Below are positions 1-6,310 of a stretch of 7,689 bases of DNA, one piece after another. Source of the DNA: XYA12-FULL-58-9 sp001798605 (lineage in GTDB: Bacteria; Myxococcota; XYA12-FULL-58-9); the NCBI GenBank assembly GCA_036736205.1, contig DAINMX010000284.1, positions 1-7,689 of the forward strand, written 5' to 3'. The notes below the pieces were generated by a model. That model did not search any database. It was not told the DNA's origin and saw only the letters and a list, made by a program, of their open reading frames with translations. A program made the translations under genes and the position numbers. Position 1 is the first letter of the stretch; each line of letters opens with the position of its first letter.

Positions 1-1552
1 GCGCGAGGTCAGAGAGAACCTCTTCGGGAAGGTCGACTTCGAGGAACCGCCGCAGGATTTCATCGTCGTCCTTGTCGGACAGGGCAACATCGTAAAGATT
101 TCCGGCCTCCATAAAACGGTCGAAAATGCTGGTGGTGACCACCACTGTCTTGGGGATTTGGATTGTCACGTTGTCGTAACGGAACATGATCCGGTTGCGT
201 TTCAACAGTGAATTGGCAAAGGCAATGCCTCGGGCCTTACCACCCAAGGACCCATCACCGATGCGATCGAACACAACGTACTCGTCGAACTTGTCCTTGT
301 CGAACTCGGCGATCGTGCCACGCCCGACGTGCATGCGGTAATTGCTGATGGTGTCTACCAAATATTCACGTGCCGACTCTACGTCATCAAAATCGCCGAT
401 GAGCTTGGGACGCACGACATTGGCCAACGCGAACAACGCCCTGGCCTTGAGCCATTTCGAAAAGTGATGGTTGGTGAAGTGATACTCGAGGGAACTGCCA
501 TCTACGGTGGCGAGCTTGCGTTGCAAATCAACAAGGTCCTCTGCTCGGGCGATTTCCCGAAATGTGCCTGGCATTCGGAAGACAAAGGGGCCGAAACCGT
601 AATTGTCACGGATGTAGACAATCAAATCGCCAAGCAGAGTTGGCGAGGCCTTGTGCAGAAACGCCGCGTTGTATGTTCCTGCGTGCGAAGCGTGTTTTTC
701 ATGGGAGGACTGCAACAGAATCGGCAACTCGGGGTCGCGAGAACGAATGTAACGCGAAAACCTAAACCCTGCTGTGGGGTCAAGCTCGCCGTTGTGTTCA
801 TAGGAAATGTCAGAGATGACCCCCAGCATGTTGGTACGAAAACGGTCATGCACATTGACGGCCTCCTCGTAGTTCCGAGCCAGCAGGACCTTGGGTCTTC
901 CTCGCATCCGCATCGTCTGCTGATGCTCATTGAGGCCCTCCCGCATCAGCTCCCGCGCCTGCTTGAACAACGCACGATAGAGGGTGGGCAAATAGGTGGA
1001 ATAATAGCGGACCGAGTTTTCGACCAAGAGAATCGTCTGCACACCAATATCGTGAACATCGTGCTCGACATTCATCTGATCCTCGATGAGCTTGACGATG
1101 GCGAGGAGAATGTTGGCGTCACCCAACCAATTGAACACGTGGTCGACGACCTTGGAGCCAGGCTTGAAGATGTCGGAGGACGGCATCCGTCCGCGAATCA
1201 GGGCGACAAGAGGCGTATCAGGTAAACGATCTTTAATGTGATGGCACAGATCATAAGGCTGCATTTCACCCGCGCCGAGCATGACGACCACGAGATCGTA
1301 CTTCTTGTCATCCAACAGCGTGAGGGCGTCGGTGTTGTTCGGGGCCGTAGTCAATCGCGGCGGATATCGCAGTCCGAGCTCGACATACTCTTGAAAGAGC
1401 TGCTCATCAATGCGCCCGTCTTCTTCGAGAATGAAACGGTCGTAGTTGCTACAGAGCATGAGAACCTCGAGGATTCTCTTCTGCATCAACTGGTCGAAAC
1501 GGGTCTCCTCGAAGACGAGACGATCGGTGACAAATTCCTTCTTGTATCTCAT
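1..1552 (-). CDS. Pseudo-receiver / PEP-pyruvate-binding domain protein (PEP synthase/PPDK-related), 3' end outside window
   Basis: Reading the minus strand from an ATG at 1552 gives 517 codons without a stop to the left edge, so the C-terminal part is missing. Residues about 28-160 and 171-290 look like two receiver-like alpha/beta folds. The first (DLVVVMLGAGEM, 86-97) lacks an Asp at the usual phosphoacceptor place. The second begins ILLVENS (174-180) and keeps a candidate Asp248 in GVISDISY. Residues about 426-450 contain VVFDRIGDGSLGGKARG, the Gly-rich entry with Lys439 of the PPDK/PEP-synthase N-terminal ATP-grasp (PEP/pyruvate-binding) domain. From memory, similar proteins in Bacteroidota and myxobacteria are about 1000 residues, so roughly half is present. 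The N-terminus (SNYDRFILEEDGRIDEQLF) is typical of the family and supports this ATG; an in-frame TAG lies a short way upstream. There is no Shine-Dalgarno site before the ATG. The presumed role is PEP/pyruvate phosphotransfer or a regulatory version of it in the cytoplasm; activity is not shown by the sequence. Confidence 0.88.
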   Translation of the reverse strand, partial: MRYKKEFVTDRLVFEETRFDQLMQKRILEVLMLCSNYDRFILEEDGRIDEQLFQEYVELGLRYPPRLTTAPNNTDALTLLDDKKYDLVVVMLGAGEMQPYDLCHHIKDRLPDTPLVALIRGRMPSSDIFKPGSKVVDHVFNWLGDANILLAIVKLIEDQMNVEHDVHDIGVQTILLVENSVRYYSTYLPTLYRALFKQARELMREGLNEHQQTMRMRGRPKVLLARNYEEAVNVHDRFRTNMLGVISDISYEHNGELDPTAGFRFSRYIRSRDPELPILLQSSHEKHASHAGTYNAAFLHKASPTLLGDLIVYIRDNYGFGPFVFRMPGTFREIARAEDLVDLQRKLATVDGSSLEYHFTNHHFSKWLKARALFALANVVRPKLIGDFDDVESAREYLVDTISNYRMHVGRGTIAEFDKDKFDEYVVFDRIGDGSLGGKARGIAFANSLLKRNRIMFRYDNVTIQIPKTVVVTTSIFDRFMEAGNLYDVALSDKDDDEILRRFLEVDLPEEVLSDLA

Positions 1553-1562
1553 GATCGGCTGG

Positions 1563-1591
1563 AGCGTAGTGGCCCGCACGCAGGCGGTCAA
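1563..1591 (-). promoter_or_regulatory. Candidate sigma70-type promoter for the PEP-binding protein gene
   Basis: On the minus strand, TTGACC (1591-1586, 5 of 6 to the -35 consensus) is followed after exactly 17 bp by TACGCT (1568-1563, 3 of 6 to the -10). A start about 7 nt past the -10 would fall near 1555-1556, only 3-4 nt before the ATG at 1552. That gives a nearly leaderless mRNA and fits the missing ribosome binding site. The -10 is weak, so this is a prediction only. Confidence 0.45.
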
Positions 1592-1625
1592 CTAAGACAT
1601 TGGCGCGAGCCCCGTTCTCCAACAG

Positions 1626-1672
1626 TCGAGATTGAAATGGGATCAGTAGTCGGGATCGAGATGGATCAGTAG
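1626..1672. repeat. Imperfect tandem repeat (about 23-24 bp, two units) across the gdhA stop codon
   Basis: Plus-strand units 1626-1649 and 1650-1672 both end in GATCAGTAG and share a TCG..ATxGA..TGG body with a few mismatches and one indel. A decayed third copy may start at 1673 inside gdhA. On the minus strand each unit carries TACTGA, so the end of gdhA (Tyr plus TGA) appears twice, the second copy out of frame. It reads as a small local duplication of the 3' end of gdhA. Confidence 0.55.
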
Positions 1673-3003
1673 CCGAGGTCGAGCATGGCGTCGGCGACCA
1701 TGACAAAGGCGGCGACATTGGAGCCCTTGACGTAGTCGATGTAGCCATCGCTTCGCTTGCCGTGCTCGAGACCGGCGGCGTGAATGCTCTTCATGATTCG
1801 CTTGAGCTGCGAATCGACCTCTTCGGCGCTCCACTTGAGCTTCATGCTGTTTTGCGACATCTCGAGGCCGGAGACAGCAACACCACCGGCATTGGCGGCC
1901 TTGCCAGGAGCAAAACCGACCTTTGCTTTTTGCAGGGTGCTGATCGCGCCAGGAGTGCAGCCCATGTTCGAAGTTTCGACCACATACTTGCACTTGTTCT
2001 CGATGAGATGCTTGGCGTCGTCCTCATCCAACTCGTTCTGAATAGCACAAGGGAACGCCATATCGACGGGCACTTCCCACGGCCTCTTGCCGGCAACAAA
2101 CTCAGCACCGAATTTCGCCGCGTAGGGCTCAACAACGTCGCGGTTGGAGGCGCGCAGCTCAAGGATATAGTCCCATTTTTCCTTGGTGCCGATGCCATTC
2201 TTGTCAAGGATGTAGCCATCGGGACCCGAAAGGGTTAGGACCTTGGCACCAAGCTGACTTGCCTTGATGGCAACACCCCACGCGACATTGCCAAAACCTG
2301 ATACCGAGATCTTCTTGCCACCGATTTTATCGCCCTTCTGCGCCAACATGTCTTCCGCGAAATAGACTGAGCCAAAGCCGGTGGCCTCTGGACGAATCAA
2401 TGAGCCGCCCCAGCTAATGCCCTTGCCGGTCAACGAGCCGGTGTTCTCAGACCGCAGACGCTTGTATTGGCCGTACATGAATCCGAGCTCGCGACCACCC
2501 ACACCGATGTCGCCGGCCGGGACGTCAGTCTGTGGGCCAATGTATTTTTGCAACTCCGTCATAAAGGAGCGGCAGAAGCGCATGATCTCGTTGTCGGAAC
2601 GACCCTTGGGATGGAAGTCAGAGCCGCCCTTGCCGCCGCCCATCGGCAGCGTGGTCAATGCATTCTTGAAGGTTTGCTCAAAACCCAAGAACTTCAAGCC
2701 ACCAAGGGTGACGCTCGAGTGAAAGCGCAAGCCACCTTTGTAAGGGCCGAGAGCGTTGTTGAACTGCACACGGTAGCCGCGATTCACCTCGATCATGCCG
2801 TCGTCGTTCTCCCATTCGACCTTGAATGTGAAAACGCGATCGGGCTCGGTGATTCGTTCAAGAATCCTCGAGTTGATATACACCGGTGAGTCATTGACGA
2901 CATCGATGACACTCTCAAGGACTTCCCGCACTGCTTGGATGAACTCCGGCTGTGCTTGATTCTTCTTTTCGAGGTCACCAATAAAACGATCAAGATTGTA
3001 CAT
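1666..3003 (-). CDS. gdhA: NADP-type glutamate dehydrogenase
   Basis: This 445-residue protein matches the hexameric bacterial GdhA family (E. coli GdhA is 447 residues) along its whole length. It interconverts 2-oxoglutarate plus ammonia and glutamate with NAD(P)H in the cytoplasm. Visible landmarks are GPYKGGLRFH (86-95, substrate-binding Lys89), LPMGGGKGGSDF (119-130, catalytic Lys125), PAGDIGVGGRE (162-172, catalytic Asp165), TGKGISWGGSLIRPEATG (192-209), the Rossmann loop SGFGNVAWG (235-243) and FAPGKAANAGGVAVSGLEM (364-382). The start is ATG 3003: GGAG lies 7 nt upstream, and MYNLDRFIGDLEKKN lines up with family N-termini. A further ATG at 3033 would add ten unlikely residues (MQKRQTWSCS). 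The stretch TLSGPDGY after the second Rossmann strand and SNMGCT (345-350) resemble the Bacteroides-type branch more than E. coli, so NADP preference is probable but not certain. No catalytic residue is missing. Confidence 0.97.
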   Translation of the reverse strand: MYNLDRFIGDLEKKNQAQPEFIQAVREVLESVIDVVNDSPVYINSRILERITEPDRVFTFKVEWENDDGMIEVNRGYRVQFNNALGPYKGGLRFHSSVTLGGLKFLGFEQTFKNALTTLPMGGGKGGSDFHPKGRSDNEIMRFCRSFMTELQKYIGPQTDVPAGDIGVGGRELGFMYGQYKRLRSENTGSLTGKGISWGGSLIRPEATGFGSVYFAEDMLAQKGDKIGGKKISVSGFGNVAWGVAIKASQLGAKVLTLSGPDGYILDKNGIGTKEKWDYILELRASNRDVVEPYAAKFGAEFVAGKRPWEVPVDMAFPCAIQNELDEDDAKHLIENKCKYVVETSNMGCTPGAISTLQKAKVGFAPGKAANAGGVAVSGLEMSQNSMKLKWSAEEVDSQLKRIMKSIHAAGLEHGKRSDGYIDYVKGSNVAAFVMVADAMLDLGY

Positions 3004-3010
3004 CGAACAA

Positions 3011-3014
3011 CTCC
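3011..3014 (-). promoter_or_regulatory. gdhA ribosome binding site
   Basis: GGAG on the minus strand lies 7 nt before the ATG at 3003. It decides between this start and the in-frame ATG at 3033. Confidence 0.75.
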
Positions 3015-3058
3015 ATGTTTGGCGTTTTTGCACCGCCTGGCTACGACACTTGGCGGCG

Positions 3059-3087
3059 AGTCTAATCCGGAGGCCTTAGGTTGTCCA
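3059..3087 (-). promoter_or_regulatory. Candidate sigma70-type promoter of gdhA
   Basis: On the minus strand, TGGACA (3087-3082, 5 of 6 to TTGACA) and TAGACT (3064-3059, 4 of 6 to TATAAT) are separated by 17 bp. Transcription would begin near 3052 and give a leader of about 50 nt containing the GGAG site. It lies in the 147-bp gap behind the upstream gene, so gdhA is probably expressed independently. I see no obvious operator. Confidence 0.5.
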
Positions 3088-3150
3088 AGGATTTCGGGCT
3101 CGTTCCGCCGGTTTCTGCCAATTCTGACGATCGGAGAGGTTCTGTGGGGC

Positions 3151-4632
3151 TCAACGTTTGAGAACGAGCGCGGCAAACCCCGGCTGTTGCAGATTGAGGG
3201 TTGGTGCAACCTGCATTTCTGTGGGGGAGATCCCGGTGGTGCGCGCCAGACGAACGACTTGGTCCTGCTGTTGGTCGAACAGCGTTTGGTAGCGTTTTGC
3301 AAATGGGTCCGGGGACAACTTGGCGACGAGCCGCCCCGGTGGTGTCAGGTCGATTCCCATTTCACAGACCTCCCCAGCCCAATCACCGAGCTCGATGGGC
3401 TCGGCACCGCGTTCAACGGCGCGAAAAGATGCCCAGAGATCATCGCGAAGGGGCGCCGACAGGTTGCTCTGGGCGAGCACGTCCGCCAGAGCTTCCTTGG
3501 CGGCCACATATCGCTCTACCTCCCCGGCGCGGGCACGCTCGAGCAAATCGTCGAGATAGTCCTGGATTCCGGCGATTCCTTCGAAGTGTTTGTACACCCG
3601 ATGCGGCGCAAAGGGAGCGAGGTGATCAACCGCGCGCACCAGAGCCAACACGTGCGATTGCGTTAGGGGCAGCTCCTCCAGAGAGTGGGTGGCCACCGCA
3701 TTGCGTGCGGTCTGCAGGTCCTTCTGGTTGAGAATGGTGCGATAGCGATTGAGCTCATCGGTGAACACCCGCGCACCATACGCTCGATGCAGCTTGCCGC
3801 CCCGATAGCTGACCCGAGCGGCATATGCAGTGTGACCGAGGTCCTGATGCACGTGAATGATGCGCATCAATAAGCGATCGCGTGGTGAGAAACCGGGCAT
3901 ACCCCGTAGCTGTCCATAGATGGCCTCGGCGATGTCGATGTTGCCACAAATGCGACGAATACCCCGGTCTCCCATGGCGCGACGGCGACTGGTGAGCTCT
4001 TGGTAGATCAACTTGTGCACGAGATCCTGGACAATCTCGTACATGGTGTTGGCTTCGACACCCACAATGGCACGCACCCGCATGCACGTCTCGATGACTG
4101 TTTTCGTCTCGTCGACGAAACGTTGCAGCAGGGCCTTGCTATCGGGCGCGAGCAAATACGAATAGGCCTCAATCTCCGCGCGCAGATTGCGAATGCAGCG
4201 TTGCAGGGTCCGAGAATCCAGCCGTCCGAGAATCAGGTGCGGCGCATTCCACGGCATGGCAGCGAGTCGCAGGCTCGCCTCCATCTCCAATCGGAATCTC
4301 TCCACCGCCCCGGCGCGAATCTTCTCAGCCTCGCTCAGGGTGTCCCAGACCGCGTCGAGATTGACACCCGGCATGATCTGTTGCTCGGCAAGCTCAGCGA
4401 GTCCATCGGCTGTGGCGCGATAGGCAGGCTCGACCAACCCAATGGTCCGGACCTGGGAGCGACGGGAAGGCTCGGTGCTGTCGATGGCCGGGCGCAGAAT
4501 CTTCTGCGCCTCATCGAGCTGGCGCGGGGTCTCGCCCCGCATCTCCGCCTCCTCCGCCTCACGGATACGTTGCTCGAGCCCAGGGTGAATACCTGGCAGG
4601 GAGGTCGGGTGAACTGACTTCTTGATACTCAC
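3151..4632 (-). CDS. Uncharacterised protein with a degenerate HD-domain-like core
   Basis: This 493-residue soluble protein has no signal peptide or membrane segment, and I do not recognise its family. The N-terminal third is helical and charged (residues 19-60 and 95-120, rich in Glu, Arg, Ala). The centre contains RIIHVHQDLGHTAYAARV (257-274), then LHRAYGARVF (281-290) and LVRAVDHLAPF (331-341). This order resembles an HD phosphohydrolase: an HD-like doublet before LGHT (His262/Asp264, spaced by Gln), a later His282 in a GA-x-V/I context, and a final Asp335. The spacing is not canonical, so metal binding is doubtful. The start is GTG at 4632, directly after an in-frame TGA and 12 nt past the stop of the upstream lipoprotein gene, with no Shine-Dalgarno site. 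That suggests read-through transcription or translational coupling. An alternative ATG at 4542 (Met31) has AGGAGG 5 nt upstream and would give 463 residues. Confidence 0.85.
   Translation of the reverse strand: MSIKKSVHPTSLPGIHPGLEQRIREAEEAEMRGETPRQLDEAQKILRPAIDSTEPSRRSQVRTIGLVEPAYRATADGLAELAEQQIMPGVNLDAVWDTLSEAEKIRAGAVERFRLEMEASLRLAAMPWNAPHLILGRLDSRTLQRCIRNLRAEIEAYSYLLAPDSKALLQRFVDETKTVIETCMRVRAIVGVEANTMYEIVQDLVHKLIYQELTSRRRAMGDRGIRRICGNIDIAEAIYGQLRGMPGFSPRDRLLMRIIHVHQDLGHTAYAARVSYRGGKLHRAYGARVFTDELNRYRTILNQKDLQTARNAVATHSLEELPLTQSHVLALVRAVDHLAPFAPHRVYKHFEGIAGIQDYLDDLLERARAGEVERYVAAKEALADVLAQSNLSAPLRDDLWASFRAVERGAEPIELGDWAGEVCEMGIDLTPPGRLVAKLSPDPFAKRYQTLFDQQQDQVVRLARTTGISPTEMQVAPTLNLQQPGFAALVLKR
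4548..4553 (-). promoter_or_regulatory. Possible internal ribosome binding site of the HD-like gene
   Basis: A perfect AGGAGG lies 5 nt before an in-frame ATG at 4542. It also encodes the Glu/Ala run EAEEAE, so it may be a codon by-product. It matters because the upstream GTG start has no such site. Confidence 0.4.
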
Positions 4633-4644
4633 TCAATCAATCTA

Positions 4645-6063
4645 CTACGTTTGCTCGTTGCAGAACCACCCCGCTTGCATGATCGAAAGGGGAACGAAGC
4701 CGACAGTGGCCTCCCCGTTGGAAACCAGGACCACCTCCCAGAGTTCGCTCAGCGCAATGATGCGCGATTCCTCGAACTGCAGCTCGTTATCCACGTAGAC
4801 GCGGACTGTCGCCAGCGACTCAGTTGGGTCGAAGATGTAAGAGTCACTCAACCAATGATGCACTGCAACGACGAAGTTACCGACGGCCAGGTCGTTCACC
4901 TCGATGATTTCGGGTCCATACCCATTTTGATCGTCGATCTCCAACATCGGATCGCCGCTGGTAAACCCAGAAGACGAATCCCACTCGGGACGTGGCGAAA
5001 TCCCTTCTTTGCAATTCTTCCAGTAGCAAGTATCAAGGCTGCAGTAATCACCCGGCTCGATCCTCAAAGAGAGGTCGAGGTCGGCGACATTGTCCCACTC
5101 GAGGATGACCATCAAGTGCGGCCCATCCAACGAGGGACACGTGCCTTCTGCAGTGCACACATTGTTCAGGCATACGCCGCAGGATTCACCACAAACCGGA
5201 TCGGGGCCACACACCCGCGCGCCACAGTTGGGCGTACAGGTCTGGACACACTGCCCGGTCGAGTTGCACTCGCCGTCGTTGCACAGGCCGCAGGAGACAC
5301 CACAGATGGGATCAGGACCGCACGCGCGGTCGTCGCAATTCGCAATGCAATTCGGAACACATTGGCCGACGCCATTGCAAACAGCATTGGTGCAACTGCC
5401 ACAAGAGGTACCACACACAGGGTCGATACCACACACCCGATCACCACACGCGGGCACACAGTCGGTAATGCATTGTCCGGCATTGTTGCAAGTCCCGTCA
5501 GAACAAGGGCCACAGGACACACCGCAAACAGGATCGGGCCCACAGACGCGGGTGCCACACTCGGGTACGCAGTCGGTAATGCATTGTCCGGCATTGTTGC
5601 AAGTCCCGTCAGCACAGGGGCCACAGGAAGCCCCGCAAACAGGATCGGGCCCACACACCCGGGTGCCACACTCGGGCACGCAGTCGGTAATGCATTGTCC
5701 GGCATTGTTGCAAGTCCCGTCAGCACAAGGGCCACAGGAAGCCCCGCAAACAGGATCGGGCCCACACACCCGGGTGCCACACTCGGGCACACATCCCTCA
5801 CACTCCGAGAAATCGAGGGCCGCACACCCCGGCTTGCACCTGAGGTTACCGCTACCCATGCCCTGGGAAAGACAGGTCTCCTCGCCGAAATCCAGACCAT
5901 CACAGACTTCGTGACCGTCGATGGCACCGTTGCCGCACTTGGTGTTGTGAGTGGTATAGATCGGCGGTGCAGGTTCCTCAACGCCGCAGGCTGCAACCAG
6001 GAGCAAGATAGGCGTCAAGCTCATCGAGCTTGTCAGGCGCAAGACAACATTCGTATTATTCAT
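4645..6063 (-). CDS. Secreted Cys-rich repeat lipoprotein (six 37-residue modules plus beta-sandwich-like C-terminal domain)
   Basis: This 472-residue protein probably sits on the outer membrane or cell surface. Residues 1-26 form a lipoprotein signal peptide: Arg9, a hydrophobic stretch and the lipobox LVAAC with Cys26, followed by Gly. Residues 43-90 form a Cys-rich domain (CGNGAIDGHEVCDG... TCLSQG... CKPGC... SEC) of a type common in myxobacterial secreted proteins. Residues 91-312 are six 37-residue modules with spacing C-x3-C-x4-C-x5-C-x3-C-x2-C-x4-C-x5-C and core CGPDPVCGxSCGxC. Eight cysteines per module suggest four disulphides. Residues 313-472 form an Asp-rich domain (WDNVADLDLSL, LEIDDQNGYGPE, ATVRVYVD, LWEV) resembling DUF2135/YfaP-like beta-sandwiches. 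The start is ATG 6063, with GGGAGG 5 nt upstream and the signal peptide immediately after it; an in-frame ATG at 6132 would bury the signal. Ligand and function are unknown; adhesion or surface display is a guess. It is a tandem paralogue of the gene at 6311. Confidence 0.93.
   Translation of the reverse strand: MNNTNVVLRLTSSMSLTPILLLVAACGVEEPAPPIYTTHNTKCGNGAIDGHEVCDGLDFGEETCLSQGMGSGNLRCKPGCAALDFSECEGCVPECGTRVCGPDPVCGASCGPCADGTCNNAGQCITDCVPECGTRVCGPDPVCGASCGPCADGTCNNAGQCITDCVPECGTRVCGPDPVCGVSCGPCSDGTCNNAGQCITDCVPACGDRVCGIDPVCGTSCGSCTNAVCNGVGQCVPNCIANCDDRACGPDPICGVSCGLCNDGECNSTGQCVQTCTPNCGARVCGPDPVCGESCGVCLNNVCTAEGTCPSLDGPHLMVILEWDNVADLDLSLRIEPGDYCSLDTCYWKNCKEGISPRPEWDSSSGFTSGDPMLEIDDQNGYGPEIIEVNDLAVGNFVVAVHHWLSDSYIFDPTESLATVRVYVDNELQFEESRIIALSELWEVVLVSNGEATVGFVPLSIMQAGWFCNEQT
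5128..5793 (-). repeat. Tandem array of six 111-bp units inside the lipoprotein gene
   Basis: The six units in coding order are 5793-5683, 5682-5572, 5571-5461, 5460-5350, 5349-5239 and 5238-5128. By eye, units 1 and 2 differ at about 2 of 111 bases and units 1 and 3 at about 8, while units 4-6 are clearly diverged. The period is a multiple of three, so unit gain or loss keeps the frame. Confidence 0.93.
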
Positions 6064-6068
6064 CGGGG

Positions 6069-6074
6069 CCTCCC
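6069..6074 (-). promoter_or_regulatory. Ribosome binding site of the six-module lipoprotein gene
   Basis: GGGAGG on the minus strand ends 5 nt before the ATG at 6063. It selects this start over the in-frame ATG at 6132. Confidence 0.75.
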
Positions 6075-6119
6075 ACGAAAGAGCTATTGGACCGATCAGA
6101 CCAGAGATCGCAGAACCGC

Positions 6120-6148
6120 AGCACAGTGCCACGGGTGCCCCGCGTCAA
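6120..6148 (-). promoter_or_regulatory. Candidate promoter of the six-module lipoprotein gene
   Basis: On the minus strand, TTGACG (6148-6143, 5 of 6) and TGTGCT (6125-6120, 3 of 6) are 17 bp apart. A start near 6113 would give a leader of about 50 nt. The -10 is poor. A weaker alternative further up is TTGAAG (6260-6255) with GACAAT (6238-6233), spaced 16 bp. Confidence 0.35.
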
Positions 6149-6152
6149 AAAG

Positions 6153-6162
6153 GACATATGTC
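6153..6162. promoter_or_regulatory. Palindrome just upstream of the candidate -35 box
   Basis: GACATATGTC is a perfect 10-bp palindrome. With the flanking TCACAT it forms three ACAT/ATGT half-sites over 6155-6166. It ends four bases upstream of the TTGACG box, a place where an activator or repressor could bind. No regulator is identified and a chance occurrence is possible. Confidence 0.3.
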
Positions 6163-6310
6163 ACATGAATCGCGTATTTGTGCGCCACCCGGTCGGTTGG
6201 GCGGTCACTACTGCTCTTTTGTGCAGTTATTTATTGTCTGCCGCCGACGACCACCTTCAACGAGGCCAAGAGGAGCGGGGTCGCGCGGAACGCATGGGTG
6301 AGCTCAAAGC

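Noticed and set aside
329..1672. Plus-strand open frames of 298 and 144 codons
   Set aside because: They lie opposite a minus-strand frame with clear family motifs (GSLGGKARG, receiver-like strands). Their own translations look like no known protein.
2935..3731. Overlapping plus-strand open frames of 243 and 176 codons
   Set aside because: They run antisense across the end of the HD-like gene and the start of gdhA, with no domain and low-complexity Arg/Pro-rich content.
5128..5793. Direct-repeat array considered as CRISPR
   Set aside because: Units are contiguous 111-bp coding modules without spacers and lie wholly inside an open frame.
5166..5996. A second minus-strand frame of 276 codons inside the lipoprotein gene
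   Set aside because: It is an out-of-frame reading of the same repeats; the main frame has the signal peptide and conserved cysteine spacing.
4651..6168. A 505-codon open frame on the plus strand opposite the lipoprotein gene
   Set aside because: It mirrors the 111-bp repeats, whose period is a multiple of three, so a stop-free antisense frame is copied with each unit. The product is repetitive, with no recognisable domain or signal peptide, while the minus frame has a lipobox, a ribosome binding site and clear modules.
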